Shown here piece by piece: positions 1 through 11,399 of a stretch of DNA of 64,000 bases. Within the stretch, counting starts at the first letter, position 1, and each line of letters begins with the position of its first letter. Under the pieces are notes generated by a model. It had not been told where the DNA came from. It saw only the letters and a list, made by a program, of their open reading frames with translations, and searched no databases. A program made the translations under genes and the position numbers. The DNA is from Sclerodactyla briareus (Eukaryota; Echinodermata; Holothuroidea; Dendrochirotida; Sclerodactylidae), in assembly GCA_026419785.1 (NCBI GenBank), contig JAODTK010004999.1, positions 992,001-1,056,000 of the forward strand, in the 5' to 3' direction.

Positions 1-29
1 TAAATCGTGAATCCATCTCAACTCTCAAT

Positions 30-318
30 TCAGTAGCCTTGTGCATCGCAGAGTAGAGTGCGATGTGGTTCTTTTTCATGCATCCGTTCATAGGTTTTTT
101 CTTCTGGGTCATTCTCCCATATTGTTATTTTTTTGAATTCTGGCAGGACAGCGAACACCAGCCTAGATTGGGGTTCCATAAAACCAGTCTTCATGGGCAA
201 CAGCGGAGGTAGAGAATTGTACAATTACATAGTATTGTTCGTTGTAATCCACTGTCAATACATCCCCTGTCGGGACTAGATTTCTTACCTGAGCCGCGCA
301 GAGGTCGCATTTCTCATC
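30..318 (-). pseudogene. Frameshifted coding remnant of unknown function
   Basis: Two minus-strand reading frames overlap in a way that suggests one protein broken by a single frameshift. The first runs from 318 to a stop at 163-165 (51 codons) and contains the stretches CDLCAAQVRN and VDYNEQYYVIVQFST. The second runs to a stop at 30-32 and contains FAVLPEFKKITIWENDPEEK followed by a charged tail. Composition is protein-like in both: aromatic/aliphatic alternation in the first, acidic-basic tail in the second. A donor-like CAG|GTAAGAA lies at about 285, so an intron is an alternative explanation for the frame change. I do not recognise the family. It could be a pseudogene, an assembly indel in a real terminal exon, or chance. 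Confidence 0.33.
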
Positions 319-550
319 TCAATACATTCCTACATACCTCAGGATCATAAGATAACAGTGGAGCCTATTAAACCTCATGGAATGCCATAGGATACACAGA
401 AAATTAATGCTGGATTTGAGACATCAAATATTCAGATGTCCTGTGTTAATATTCATATGAGTGGATTTTGTGAAGAAATGTTTATTATTTTGTGGCGATA
501 CACTCTCGAATGAGTCGATTACTTTTTCTGCAAAATAATGAGATTGAAGG

Positions 551-699
551 TTCGGTACGAATTTAGAATCAGTGCCCAAGTACAAGGTGTCCCCCTGACC
601 CTAACCTTGTTGGATAAATAACCTGTCACCGTGTAGAATGTAAACAATGAGGGAGATCGGTACGTCACTTCCGGGCACTGATTCTAAATTAGAGCCGAA
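551..699. repeat. Short inverted-repeat (MITE-like) element
   Basis: An 18-bp arm at 560-577 (AATTTAGAATCAGTGCCC) is the exact reverse complement of 673-690. Five outer bases, TTCGG at 551-555 and CCGAA at 695-699, also pair, separated by a short mismatch. The loop is about 95 bp and holds no reading frame. This is the shape of a miniature inverted-repeat transposon or a strong fold-back. No target-site duplication is obvious. Confidence 0.6.
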
Positions 700-1092
700 T
701 GTTCATATTGAATGACGGCTGATTGAGTTTTGGCCATCAGTGGGTGGTTTCGTGAGGAAAGTATAACTTCTAAGTCTAGGCCTTAGAATCATGAAGTACC
801 AGAATGGAATGGCTCACTCTGACCTAAAATCATGGAAGTCAGTCATGAAAGACTTAGATGTATATCTTGGAGTCTCCTGATATTCCTTTTCTGTTTCCAT
901 CCAAATACTGTCAGAACCTTGCGAAATGATCCAACAAAAGTCTGCGGATCCTGGCAGAGCTGTTGTGAATTGAAAATATCAGTGACTGCACTCTCTGTTA
1001 CCTCTAGCCAACATCGAGCTCAAACCAGGTATAAATGCTGGTTGAGCTAATCTGCATACATCATTTGTCTAATATCTAGCTTATCTTCTATC
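700..1092. other. No feature recognised
   Basis: Unique-looking AT-rich DNA. Short open frames here lack splice context or recognisable motifs. Confidence 0.5.
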
Positions 1093-1370
1093 CCTACAAA
1101 TGTGGTGCACAGTGCTGATGTTCGATCATATTGATGTGCAACATCGTTCCTTCGGGGGCATTCAGGAACTTGTGTGATCCAAGGTCCCACTGGGCCTGTG
1201 GGCCCGTTTGCATGAATTTCACACAATGGCTTGAATATATGCATATCCTCCCACAGCTTTCATCCATTTCCTTCACAGTGTATGAATGAATCTTGGGTAA
1301 GAGCCATTGGGGTGTTTGGAAATCTGACCTGGACCTACTCCTACAAATGTTTCGAACAGTGCTGATGTTC
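1093..1370 (+). repeat. Pair of ~31-bp direct repeats
   Basis: The segment 1093-1123 recurs at 1340-1370, 247 bp later, with a few substitutions. Both read CCTACAAATGT, a short variable part, then CAGTGCTGATGTTC. The opposite-strand open frame spanning them is more likely a by-product than a gene. Confidence 0.5.
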
Positions 1371-1429
1371 ACATTGATGGCCCAATGACTGTAAATTCCA
1401 GGTGTGTTTTGGGATTTAGGCCCCATGCC

Positions 1430-4400
1430 TAGTGTATTAGGGACTCTTTTACTATAATTCTAGCCTACATCTCCCTTCCGATTGTGTTTTACAAGAAGTT
1501 CAAAAGTTGCACATATCGGTAAATAGAAATGAGAATGTGTACATCTGTACATGATCCCTATTGTTTCTTGATCCCAGTCGGGGAAACAGAAAATAATTTG
1601 ATTAAATAAGAACCCTGATTCTTTCTGCATACATCCTTTGATGGGGGGGGGGGGGGGGGAGTGGAACGATTATATATGGACGTGTTTTATTTTTTCTTGT
1701 AGCATACTTTGAATTAGCCGTTTGTTTTGTTCTTTCGTTCACCTGAGATAATACAACCGTCTGAGTTATCAAAACTGGCCAGGGCCACCCGTCACCAGTC
1801 ATCTTCTCAGACCGAAGTTACCACACCCCCGATCCACCAGAGACCCATCCCAAAATCATCGCAGTACACCTGTCGCCGACACCAAATCTTATCGAAGAAG
1901 ACCACATGAAGATTCCTTAAAGTGATGATTGATCAGGCCAACAAAAAACAATGGAAGAACTGACCAACCGCAAACCACCCCTGATGTCTGATGACATATT
2001 TTTTCAACGCTGCAGTCATTGATTTCACAACTCAAACCCTTGATAGATGCATCCTTGCTTGTTGCCATAATGTTGTGTTTATCACTGAGTACGAAAGTAG
2101 TGACCATTTGTTCCATTGTAAAGATGTTGTTGCAGTTATTCTTGTGTTGGTTGGTTGCTGTTCACAAGTCTGTCTTCGTGTTTTGCGATTGCATTAAATT
2201 ATATTTGTCTGGCACAGGTTTTATGGATTAGACCAGGTTTCAAACACCATGAGCCTTAGAAGTTGGGCATGGGCAGTTTGCGATCCTACTAGGGGTACCC
2301 TAGTGACATTCTTCTTACTAGTAGCTTTTGGCCTACAACGCTTTTGAGCCACCTTAACTCAGTTGAGGAATTTGTTACCATGTTATTTCTGTGACACATT
2401 GCAGGTACTTACCAAACCATGTAACAATGATGGCTCGTGAAGATGTCATTGACCAGGCCTGGGTGTATGAAAACATACTCTGTGTAGGCATACCGTAATC
2501 AGTGCGTAAACCCTTTGGTTCTGGGGTCACTAGAATTTAAGTATTTCAAAGCTTATGTAAGTAAAATCAAGTTAAAATACCCCTTCCCAGAGATTGGAAT
2601 TTGCTGAAGTGCTTTTTGATTTATGAGAAATCCATGCAGTCATGACAGTATGTTGTCTATGTGATAGTTCGTTGTGAACATGATATATGTTATGTTACGC
2701 ACAAGAAGCTCTATTTTTGTCAGCTTTGTTGGAAATTATAGCTTTGTGAGAAATATGAATACCGTACTCATGCGGATAGAAGCTCATACCCTCATATACA
2801 CTGTAGCACATACAATGAAAATAGGACTAGAGATCTGCAACTTGTCAACATTTTGGTTGCTTGGCAATCAAACGACATCAAACTGAGGACCCTATTTGCA
2901 TTAAATGCAATATGTATTCATTGTCTGTGTAGAGACCTTCTGCCCTTTCATTTGCTGGTACATAAAGCACTTGAAAAAAAATGCATATAATTTTTGTTTA
3001 CATGTCAGATGTGCTATTCCGTGAAGCAAGGTTCTGACAGATGTATTTCCATTTGAATTGAATACAGTTGTATGTATAATGTCCCTTCTTAATAAGCAGC
3101 ATTCGTTCTCATTTTTGGCTCATAATCAGATTTTAGTCAAGGATCACAAAGCCTTTAGGCTTTTGGTTGATAACCATGACTATATAGTCAATCACATCAT
3201 TGAGCATGTGGTGCATATGATTCGGATTCGGAATAATTGCCTTATTTATACGTTTTTCTAGTTTCATATTAGTGGTAATCATGGTTCACAGGAATTTTAA
3301 ATCAAGATAATTTAATAAGTAAACATAATATGTTCTTTCATGGATTACCATATGTGTAAATGTAAATTTAGATTAGCTAATGCATATCACATTTTCAACC
3401 AATGCATACTACACTTCATTTTTGTAGGACTATGCTGGCCCTCTCTGAATTTTGTTTGGATGTATAAAGCTTGTCACTCTATAACAATCTGCAGACAGGC
3501 AACAATGGGTGTGGCCGTAACTCAATATGTTGACTTTTTCCATCACATTGAACAAATCCTGATCCTGATGTGGTATTGTGATTTGGTTATCGGTCACGTG
3601 ATCAGATTCGATAGACAATCAGGATAATGTTTACAATGATGCCACAATTCATTCATACATCTAGATAGTTGCAGTATAAAAATGTACATAAATACATACT
3701 AATATATTGAAATGCATCCTAGTGTTTATATAATTGTACAGTACTTTAAGTACTGGACAGTACATTCATCGGTACATGTACGCTATCACCCAAAGTAAAA
3801 AATCCAGTAGGCCTAGTCACCCCCTAGCCCCCCCCCCCCCCCAAAAAAAAAAGATCGAATGGGCAAATCGGGGTAAGCAAAACTAATGAAGGGGGGATGG
3901 GGGAAAAACATACAAAATCATGAAAAAATCCAGTAAACTTTGGAATCAATTGAATAAGTGCATTGAGGTTAATGGGGAAATGTTGGGGTACAAGGAAGCC
4001 TGCTTCCACGGGCCGCCCTCATAAGTGAGCGGTCACTGCTCAAACCACCCCTCCCCCTCATCGCTTTCGTCCGGCTGGAGGGAAACCCCGAACCTGGAAG
4101 AAATGTCCAAATTATCGGAATAGGTCTTCTTGCCCTCCCTGGCTCGGAGGCTGCTCACGGCACCTAATTAGCATACAACCAACAACTTTTATTGTTCAAT
4201 TCCATCGCTATATATAGTGTGATCGCTCTTATCCTGATTTGTTTTTCACAGGATCTTAATCAGGGGAGGGGGATCAGGAATCGTTACAATATGACTGAGG
4301 ATTAAGGTATGAAATATGCAGATCAGAAAAGGCACATTGGTTACTAGTGGACAAGAGGAGAACTTCCTAGTCTTTGCATTAACGTGTTATTACAATCTCA

Positions 4401-4640
4401 TTAACCACTGTAGCTAGTTTTTATCAACAACTACACTATTATGAAGATAAATATTTCCAGTATTTATAATTTAAAAATTTGTAAATATAGAAGGAAGTCA
4501 TAGAATAAAAGAATATATGAGTTCCACCAACCAGTTCCGAGGTTTACTGACTCATTCTTCATCTCTCACTGTTGCAAGAACCAAGATTGTAGTGCAATAA
4601 TGAATATAACATCTTTTTGATTCGTGGAGTCAGAGGAATC
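1430..4640. other. AT-rich DNA without recognisable genes
   Basis: The interval holds a 15-G run at 1645-1659, a 15-C run followed by A-run at 3828-3852, and many short frames interrupted by stops. I see no RT, transposase or splice-bounded exon that stands out. Small AT-rich palindromes occur, for example around 4208-4221. Confidence 0.4.
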
Positions 4641-4649
4641 TCTGCAGTC

Positions 4650-4975
4650 GTGACAGTGTGTTGTGCGTGTGTGTATGTTGCGCTCAGCCTTGTTAACATG
4701 TTCCCTCGACCCACCTGGATGAAAGTTCATACTTGGTATATGGATGCCGCATATTGAGTACATGCTCCCTATCGTTTTGGGGTCGGTCAAAGGTCAAGAG
4801 AGGTCAACGTCTGAAAATTCTGTTAACGATAAGTCTAGAATGCCCAGTCCGATCAGCTGTTAACACAATAACGCTACCCCACATGGATGGAATTTGGTGT
4901 GTGGGCAATTTTCCATGATGAGTACATGATTCTTTCGGGGTCAGGTCAAGGTCTTTGATTTTTCCTGGTTGAGTA
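4650..4975 (+). repeat. Composite (TG)n-headed dispersed repeat, copy 1
   Basis: A short TG-rich stretch is followed by blocks shared with copies near 11.0, 30.1 and 41.9 kb: a segment ending in GAGTACATG plus CCCTAT.GTTTTGGGGTC and a run of GGTCAAAGGTCA half sites. No coding frame is maintained. The family is defined here only by its recurrence in the window. Confidence 0.5.
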
Positions 4976-5372
4976 TATGCAGGGGCGGCGCCAGGGTATT
5001 ACGATAGGGGGGGGGGCAGATTTGGTTTGTTGTCTGACATGGGGGAGGGGTCTAAGAGAGGGGGTTGTCCCCCTCCCCTTGGGATTTTTTGAGTCATTAA
5101 TACTCTTATATAAAAATGGTCCACATTTGATCCACTTTGTGAGTGTACTCTACGTCAACGAGTTTTGACAAAAATCCATAACTTTCTGGAAAATACAATT
5201 CATGACATTTTTCCAGTCCGGTCTATTCATTGATATACACCTGACAAAAATAAACCTATTAACCTGTACCTACGTTGTGGACACGGTAGGCGGGCTACTT
5301 TGCCCCCATTTTGGTACTATCGATTTCGGCATGGGTCGGAGTGATCACGCATGCCAAGTAGTCACGCATGAG

Positions 5373-6400
5373 CAGGGGCGTAGCGATGGGTTTATGATTG
5401 GGGGGTGTAGAGATTATACTTTGCCGACGGATCTGGCAATGGTGACTGATATGGGGGAAGGGTCCAAAAAAAGGGGTTGAGAAATTTTGAATATTGAACC
5501 GTCCTCAGATGCAATCTGGTGGCAATCTTTTCAGTGAACCTGGGCGTTTCAGTAATTATTCGACCCGCTCATCCGTACGTACGCGGGACTCTTTCATTTT
5601 GGAACGCCGAAAAATTCTGCCCGAGTCCCCAAACAATGCCCGGTTTTAATTGCAGCTCGTGAGTATATGTAGCAGACCATCGATACACATTGCGCGCGAA
5701 AATTTGGTCTCTTCAATGGGCATTGATCAAATTTCAGTCATTTAGTAGTATCAAATCAGACAATCTTTCAACTTCGCACTCGCATGATTTCGCCGCCTAA
5801 AACGGGCTGTTTCATTGTTAAGGTCTGGGAAATGCTTTCTTAATTGTTTTTCAGCAAAATGGCTCCGAAAATATATATCTCTGGAAGATAGGACCAAATG
5901 GAACAAAACTGTCAAAGAACTTACAAACTCATGAAAAATAGAATGTCACACGCTAACGCCGCCTTCATTTCCCCTTTTGCCGAATGCCCGACAGACTCGG
6001 TCACTCGTCAATTACACCGCCGCGATCGACGGGCTGTCACATTAACTAATTTTTTCCCGTGCCATTCGCTTGCCGACGGCTGAATGGGTCAATTAGATAA
6101 AGAACCAAAATTCAAATAGCCGATAATAAAGTCTGGCTTTCGTCTTTTTCTTATCCTATTTCCACTTTCCATTCCCTGCCTTCCTTCACTCCCCTCACTC
6201 CCTTTTCTTTCCATTCCCTTCTTTCTTTCCCTTTTTTTATTTCCTCCTCTCCTCTTTCCTCTTCTCTTCCTCCTCCCCTCTTTTTCCTCTTCTTTTCTTT
6301 CCTCTCTCTTTTTGCGACAAACCGACAATTTGCCGACGGCATGATATCGGGAGGGGGGTGACACCCCCCCCACACCCACCCCCCCTCCGCTACGACCCTG
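5373..6400. mobile_element. Candidate non-autonomous DNA transposon with G-rich inverted ends
   Basis: The left end CAGGGGCGTAGCG (5373-5385) matches the reverse complement of the right end at 6388-6400 at 12 of 13 positions, and both ends are followed inward by poly-G. TTGCCGACGG recurs in direct orientation near 5421, 6070 and 6331. A related left end sits near 4980. There is no transposase-like frame, and no matching target-site duplication is visible. The G-rich ends could also be two independent repeats in opposite orientation. Confidence 0.4.
6136..6313 (+). repeat. Polypyrimidine tract
   Basis: About 175 bases are almost entirely C and T. The stretch 6240-6313 is 74 nucleotides of uninterrupted pyrimidine. 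Opposite-strand frames through it give Lys/Arg/Glu-only low-complexity peptides and are not called as genes. Such tracts can form triplex (H-DNA) structures. Confidence 0.85.
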
Positions 6401-6409
6401 GTAACATAC

Positions 6410-7350
6410 GCTATCAATTTGCGAACGCTTATTACAGCAACATATTGAGTCTCGATTTGAGTCTCATGAGGAGCGAATAGACGGGAAATAACCTAATTTG
6501 GATCACGATTTTGACACTTCACCCCACCCCCGACGAAAACGTGGCGCCTTAAAACTTCATTCTGTCGATTTTATTGTTTTCGGGCCCCAACCCATAGGGG
6601 GGGGGGACACCCCCTCCACCCCCTTACCCCCTGTGGCGCGCCCCCGGGTCCACCTTGTAGTTTTGCCTACGCTTCATCTTCCAACCAGAGTGTTGGGCGC
6701 CATTTTCTTGTCAAGGGGGATTGAGTTGTAGTCGTGACGTACCTATCTGCGTCCGGATAATGGAATCAAAACAGGCCGCATCCGCGCGCTCCGTCCGTAC
6801 TGTATCTCTGTACGCAATAACGCATCTGCATCTATGGAATCCTACCCTAATTTGAGAGTGAAAACACGAACGAAAAATACCCAAATTCGAAGAAATAATG
6901 GGAGAAATTTGGGCGAAGGTAAATGAAACACGTTTTTTAAATTATCGGATTTGGTGCTGGGCTTGAATTTTTGCGCGCATCCGTACTGATAAAGTTGTGC
7001 ATATAACTGCAATTAATCCACTAACCTTTTTTAGAATGGGAAGGAAAGTGTGTTCTGCCCCAATGTATTGAAACACGTGAACGTGTCCGTGCACCGGTTC
7101 ATTTTATTTGCAGGGGTGTGCGGTGGTTCACAGTGATAATCATAATTTGATGATCGTTCAAACTGATTCAATATGTTACCAGAACAATAATCGCGTGAAT
7201 TGTCTAAGTCGACTAATCAGGTGCGGCCCAGGTGAAGGCATGGACCCCACTAGGGCCAAGGTCGAAGGATTACCCATGTTCCATACGAGTGCTCGAATAT
7301 TTTAATCGAACAGCGAATGTAATGCTTCGAATCATTTTGTCCACTCGAAT
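6410..7350. other. Repeat-like DNA, no gene recognised
   Basis: Contains a G/C run around 6597-6616 and several CpG-containing patches (for example 6770-6830). Short frames are not splice-bounded. Confidence 0.35.
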
Positions 7351-7354
7351 AATT

Positions 7355-7740
7355 TCAGAAGCCCTGGGGGGATACTGCCCCTCCCAATTCTTCTGGGATG
7401 AAAATTTCGGGCGAAAATTTGATAAGGAAAAAGGCAAAGTGAAAAAATGCCTGAATTTTCTTATCTGCTGATTTTTTCGATGGAATGCCCGGGGAACATG
7501 CAAAAAATTCCGCGCGCCCGCTTCGCGCGCCTGGTGTCTTTAAACTTTCGGCCAAATATCTATCGCTCCCCAATTGGAAAGGTCCCGTGCACCTATGGCT
7601 TTTTCCTTTCGATCCCACCAGGACTGTTGGGTGGACCCCTAGATCCTCGCAAACGAAGCCAGAGTAGAAAAGGTAATAAAAAATACCATGTGTGATATGC
7701 GATAGTCTTAATATGCACAATGACAACTTTTTTGTCTGTC
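7355..7740. repeat. Dispersed-repeat-like block with GC hairpin
   Basis: The block has a GGGGGG/GCCCC start, internal GAAAATTTCGGGCGAAAATTT symmetry, and a GC palindrome at 7511-7530 (CGCGCGCCCGCTTCGCGCGC) able to form a hairpin. Overlapping open frames occur on both strands, with no family signature. Confidence 0.35.
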
Positions 7741-8109
7741 TCTTACTCAATCACACATGTAGGAGGGTGCTATCGAATGTCCTGGCAAAGTGGGCCGATT
7801 CCGGCTGATCTGGGGGTATGAAAAGCTGGATTTCTTTGTACCTTTCGCGCCCAACCATGGTGCCGTTCCGCTTAGATGGTCATTTGCATTCGATGTGCCC
7901 CCCCCCCACACACTTTTCGAAACGGATCGACGCCCATGATTCTTAGAACGAGCACGTACCAAAGACCAAATCTAACAATGGAAAAATAATTTAACAGCAT
8001 ATACTAACAATTACAGAGATATCACAAAAAGCCATAGCAAACCCGAGGTTGCTGTTGAAATGGGCCGTTATAATATATCTCTCGCTTCAAGTGCCTGGAA
8101 CTCGAAAGC

Positions 8110-8945
8110 AGCGAACTACAGCAAATCACAGAACCAGAATGCCAGGCATTCATCCTCGCGATGAACAAGTGATGAAAAGATGAATCGATTTGTAAAGTTG
8201 TCATGGTCTTGGATTAATGTCTGAAATAACGAAAATACTGATAACATAAACTTCAGCTGACTCCCTTTAGAGGTTCTGCAATTTCTATACTAGATAGCTA
8301 CCAGGAATGGTAGGGTAGCGAAGATTATGATCTCTCCGCCAAATATGAAGAGTAATGTATTTGCGTATTCAAACTGTTGTCTTTCTCTGAATGACAGCAA
8401 ATCAAGTTTGGAGTCCGAAAAACAATAATTTAGCCAGTGTCATAAGACGTGCTGTTTTATCGTTTTAACGTTCTCCATTAGAATTTTCAAGGCATCAGGC
8501 TTCCGAACCGATCAGGCGTTATCTGGTACCAAACTTGATCGAGTCGGTGCGTGCCATATTATGAAAGCTATCACACATGTGAACAAAACCGCTAGCTCCG
8601 ATAGGGACTCTTGACAGTCTCCAAGAGTGTCATTCGATTTGAGGGAGTGTGAATCATGGTCAAGAATGTCGATCCTCAACTGGAGCTGAAGGTCCAAGTG
8701 TTTAGCAACACGACTTTTGGTCTGGTTATAGAATTGATAGAATCAGACATCTGATAAATCAGCGTATCACCCAAATGGTCCACGCTTTCTTTACATCCAA
8801 ACTCGACTGCTGTAACTGCTCTTTGGTCTTCCTGACTCGGAAATATGCTGCAGCCCGCTTAGACACACGGTGACGAAGGTCAAAAAAATTAACACGGGTA
8901 ATGAAGTCAGTAGAGGTTTTTTAGCGAATATTTAGCAAATACGGA
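8110..8945 (-). pseudogene. Possible multi-exon membrane-protein remnant
   Basis: Four protein-like stretches lie in order on the minus strand. The first (about 8940-8770) contains RVNFFDLRHRVSKRAAAYF then RKTKEQLQQSSLDVKKAW. The second (8697-8512) has a hydrophobic segment LAVLFTCVIAFIIW. The third (about 8430-8290) reads SFRERQQFEYANTLLFIF and continues into a second hydrophobic segment. The fourth (about 8224-8120) follows an excellent acceptor, TTTTCGTTATTTCAG, and contains NRFIFSSLVHREDECLAFW before a stop. A second acceptor, TTTGCTGTCATTCAG, precedes the third stretch. Frames differ between stretches, consistent with short introns or decay. I do not recognise the family, and chance hydrophobic frames are a real alternative. 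Confidence 0.25.
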
Positions 8946-9289
8946 GCAGCATGTGTCTAGGGGCGGCATAAATTGTACATATTTGCCAATACGGAGGGTG
9001 AAGATGAGGGCACATCCTGGGTTCCGACTTCACCCCCCCCCCTCCGGCCAACTCTCAGTACGCGCCTGCTCTTTACAGTTACAGTTAAGTGAGATTATCA
9101 TTCGAATGTGTCAAGTTATAGGGGTACACTGGCTGTTCGGCGAACAGTAAGTAAAACAATCTTTCGCAACATCTTTGACGGAAATTACACATCCCAACAC
9201 TTCACCAGAGGTTTCCCCCTAGAAAAACATATTAATTGGTTAGTTTCGAAGAGTGGTGACATTTTAAATAGGCTGTAATGATAGAGCTC

Positions 9290-9373
9290 CGGGGAGAATC
9301 TCGTCCCCGACCTGTTGCGTGGTGAGCATGCGCACTCACGACCATAAACGGACAAATTATAACCTATCTGCCT
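9290..9373 (+). promoter_or_regulatory. Candidate promoter with NRF1-like site
   Basis: This CpG-containing segment lies just upstream of the candidate first exon at 9374. It contains GCATGCGC (9326-9333; TGCGCATGC on the minus strand), close to the NRF1 consensus found in many TATA-less animal promoters. The minus-strand remnant at 8.1-8.9 kb points away from it, so a bidirectional promoter is possible. Confidence 0.25.
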
Positions 9374-9482
9374 ATGTCGGGCGCAGTCTACTCGACGAAT
9401 GTGTCCGAGGAGCTGTGCCGTGTGTGCGATGCACAGTCCAGCTTGAGGGCGTTCTCGCTCTTCTTTCCCTTTATGGATGTAG
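9374..9482 (+). CDS. Candidate first coding exon with CRVC (ZAD-like) motif
   Basis: The frame opens at ATG 9374 and reads MSGAVYSTNVSEELCRVCDA, then QSSLRAFSLFFPFMD. A good donor, GTAG|GTATAA, follows, with intron start at 9483 and phase 1. CxxC followed by about 10 residues and a Leu/Phe-rich segment resembles the start of the zinc-finger-associated (ZAD) domain of C2H2 transcription factors. It is also compatible with other treble-clef motifs. The CpG content is higher than in flanking DNA, and an NRF1-like site lies about 45 bp upstream. No C2H2 finger exons (HTGEKP linkers) were seen downstream within the window, so identity stays tentative. Confidence 0.35.
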
Positions 9483-9489
9483 GTATAAA

Positions 9490-10990
9490 TATATCAGGGA
9501 AATGCTGCTCTAACAGTAGCATTTCACTGTATGTATTGTATATTATACCCGGGTTCCTGGACTTTTTCCCCGCAGTGCTAGTATGTACGATGGTTATACG
9601 GTTGTGGGGCCTAGCAATACCAAGTATTTCGTTTTGGTTCAAGAAAGTTGATACTCGCCAATGATTTTCAAAATTGAAAAAATATGTACATGTATTCACA
9701 TGCCTACATAAGAGGCACAGTTAATGTTTGTAAAGAGCTTGGAGCACTTTGGTAGTCGATTCAAACGATAATTAGTCCCTATTTCTTATCTAGCAGGATT
9801 CTGAAAAAAAATTCAAAATAGAGCGTAGATGTCAGACCTAACTTTAAAGAATGTTCAGTAATATTCAGATCACCAGCCAACTGTCCTAAATCCAAGTGAA
9901 ACATGAATTATGAAATTGTGGACACTTGTATCAGCAAAAAAAAAAAAAAAAAAAAAAAACTGGGTGACAATGGGATTACAAACCACTATCTATGATTTCG
10001 AAGTCCGCGATATGAAGGGCGAGTCTTTGTAATCTTGAGGCAACGCCAGCAAATAATGGTGATTATAACGTTGGCGGCTCGGGGAGTCAGTGTGACTATG
10101 TGAGTGTTTTGCTCATAGCGAATCAGTAAGATTACAGCTAAATTGCCGCAGAAACGTCTAGAATTACTACTACAATGGGACAATATTAAAACATCTAAAC
10201 GCTTGGAATATCTGTCTTAAACACACATTTGCTGAAGGGTGATAGGTTCCTCCATCTAACGTGGCCAGTCGTAAAATTCAACAAAAAATTGGATACGTAA
10301 CTATGTTTTTTTTTTCAAGAATTATTGAGTAACTTGGATAATGAAGCTACTTTTGCAACTCGGAAATCGTCACAGAACAACAAATGTAGAGTGGCCTCAA
10401 GACTCATCTGCTTCAGCGAAAATTGTGTCGCGTCGTGCACCGGTAGTTAAAATATATATTCAAAGAAATCAAGGGGAAACAATGAACAATTGTCTGTAAA
10501 ATTATAATAGGACATATTTATTGTTTCAAAACATATTTACAAAAATACAGAATGGAATGCCAATGCACACGTTTCGACAGGATTGTCTGATTTCCTGTTC
10601 ACGTCACTCGAAAAACAGCTGCATAGTCGTTCAACTAACTTGCGGGTTGATTTTTCCCGAAAAACGCATTCATTTCCTTCAACTGTCCAACAAGCGTTTT
10701 TGGCCACCATGTAATTATGGCTTTTAATATTCTACATTCATTCCACAACCCATAACAACGAGAAAAATGTTCAACGAGTTCATCATGATCAACGCAATTT
10801 CTACAGAGAGAATGATCTTGACTTGATCAAGCTAAGCAATTGTCAACTTAACATGCTTACGAGATTTACTTACTTCGATACTTGGGATTGATCCATCCAG
10901 GTAAAGTTATCATGTATCATCGTTAACGAGGGAAAATTGGCTGAAATAACAATATACCTTTTTTATACCAAAAATGGCCTTTGGTCGTAA
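9490..10990. other. AT-rich DNA, possible intron
   Basis: Holds a 24-A run at 9936-9959 and no exon-like frame that stands out. It would be intronic if the exon at 9374 is real. Confidence 0.35.
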
Positions 10991-11230
10991 ATAAGCTGCA
11001 TACCAAACTTCAACTTTGCATACCCTTTAGCTTTAACAGATTAACCATTCTCGACTTATCGTGTTAGGAAGATATTTGAACTTTTACCCCTCTCGAGACC
11101 TCAGATGACCTTTGACCTGACTCTCAAACAATAGGGATCATATGTTTTTATTATCAATTATGGAACCCGTATACCAGTAAGAGCTGCAGCCATTCAGTGG
11201 GGTCGAGTTATCTATTAACAAAACTAGGCG
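10990..11230 (-). repeat. Composite (TG)n-headed dispersed repeat, copy 2 (inverted)
   Basis: Read on the minus strand, the microsatellite at 11232-11397 is followed by GACGCC.AGT and then by CCCTATTGTTTGAGAGTCAG and GGTCAAAGGTCA. This is the same order as the plus-strand copies at 30.1 and 41.9 kb. Confidence 0.6.
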
Positions 11231-11231
11231 T

Positions 11232-11256
11232 CACACACACACACACCACACACACA

Positions 11257-11287
<31 letters not shown>

Positions 11288-11397
11288 CAACACACCACAC
11301 ACACGCACACGCACACGCACCACGCACACGCACACGCACACGCACACGCACCGCACACGCACACGCACACGCACACGCACACGCACACACACACACT
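11232..11397 (+). repeat. (CA)n / (CACACG)n microsatellite
   Basis: 166 bp of alternating CA, changing in the second half to a hexamer pattern CACACG. Frames through it give only His/Thr or Cys/Val repeats and are not genes. Confidence 0.98.
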
Positions 11398-11399
11398 GT

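Noticed and set aside
6089..6417. Lys/Arg/Glu-rich minus-strand frames
   Set aside because: They translate a polypyrimidine tract; composition is low complexity with no signal of a gene.
7355..7750. 131-codon minus-strand frame
   Set aside because: Lies across a repeat-like block with GC palindrome and overlaps equally open plus-strand frames.
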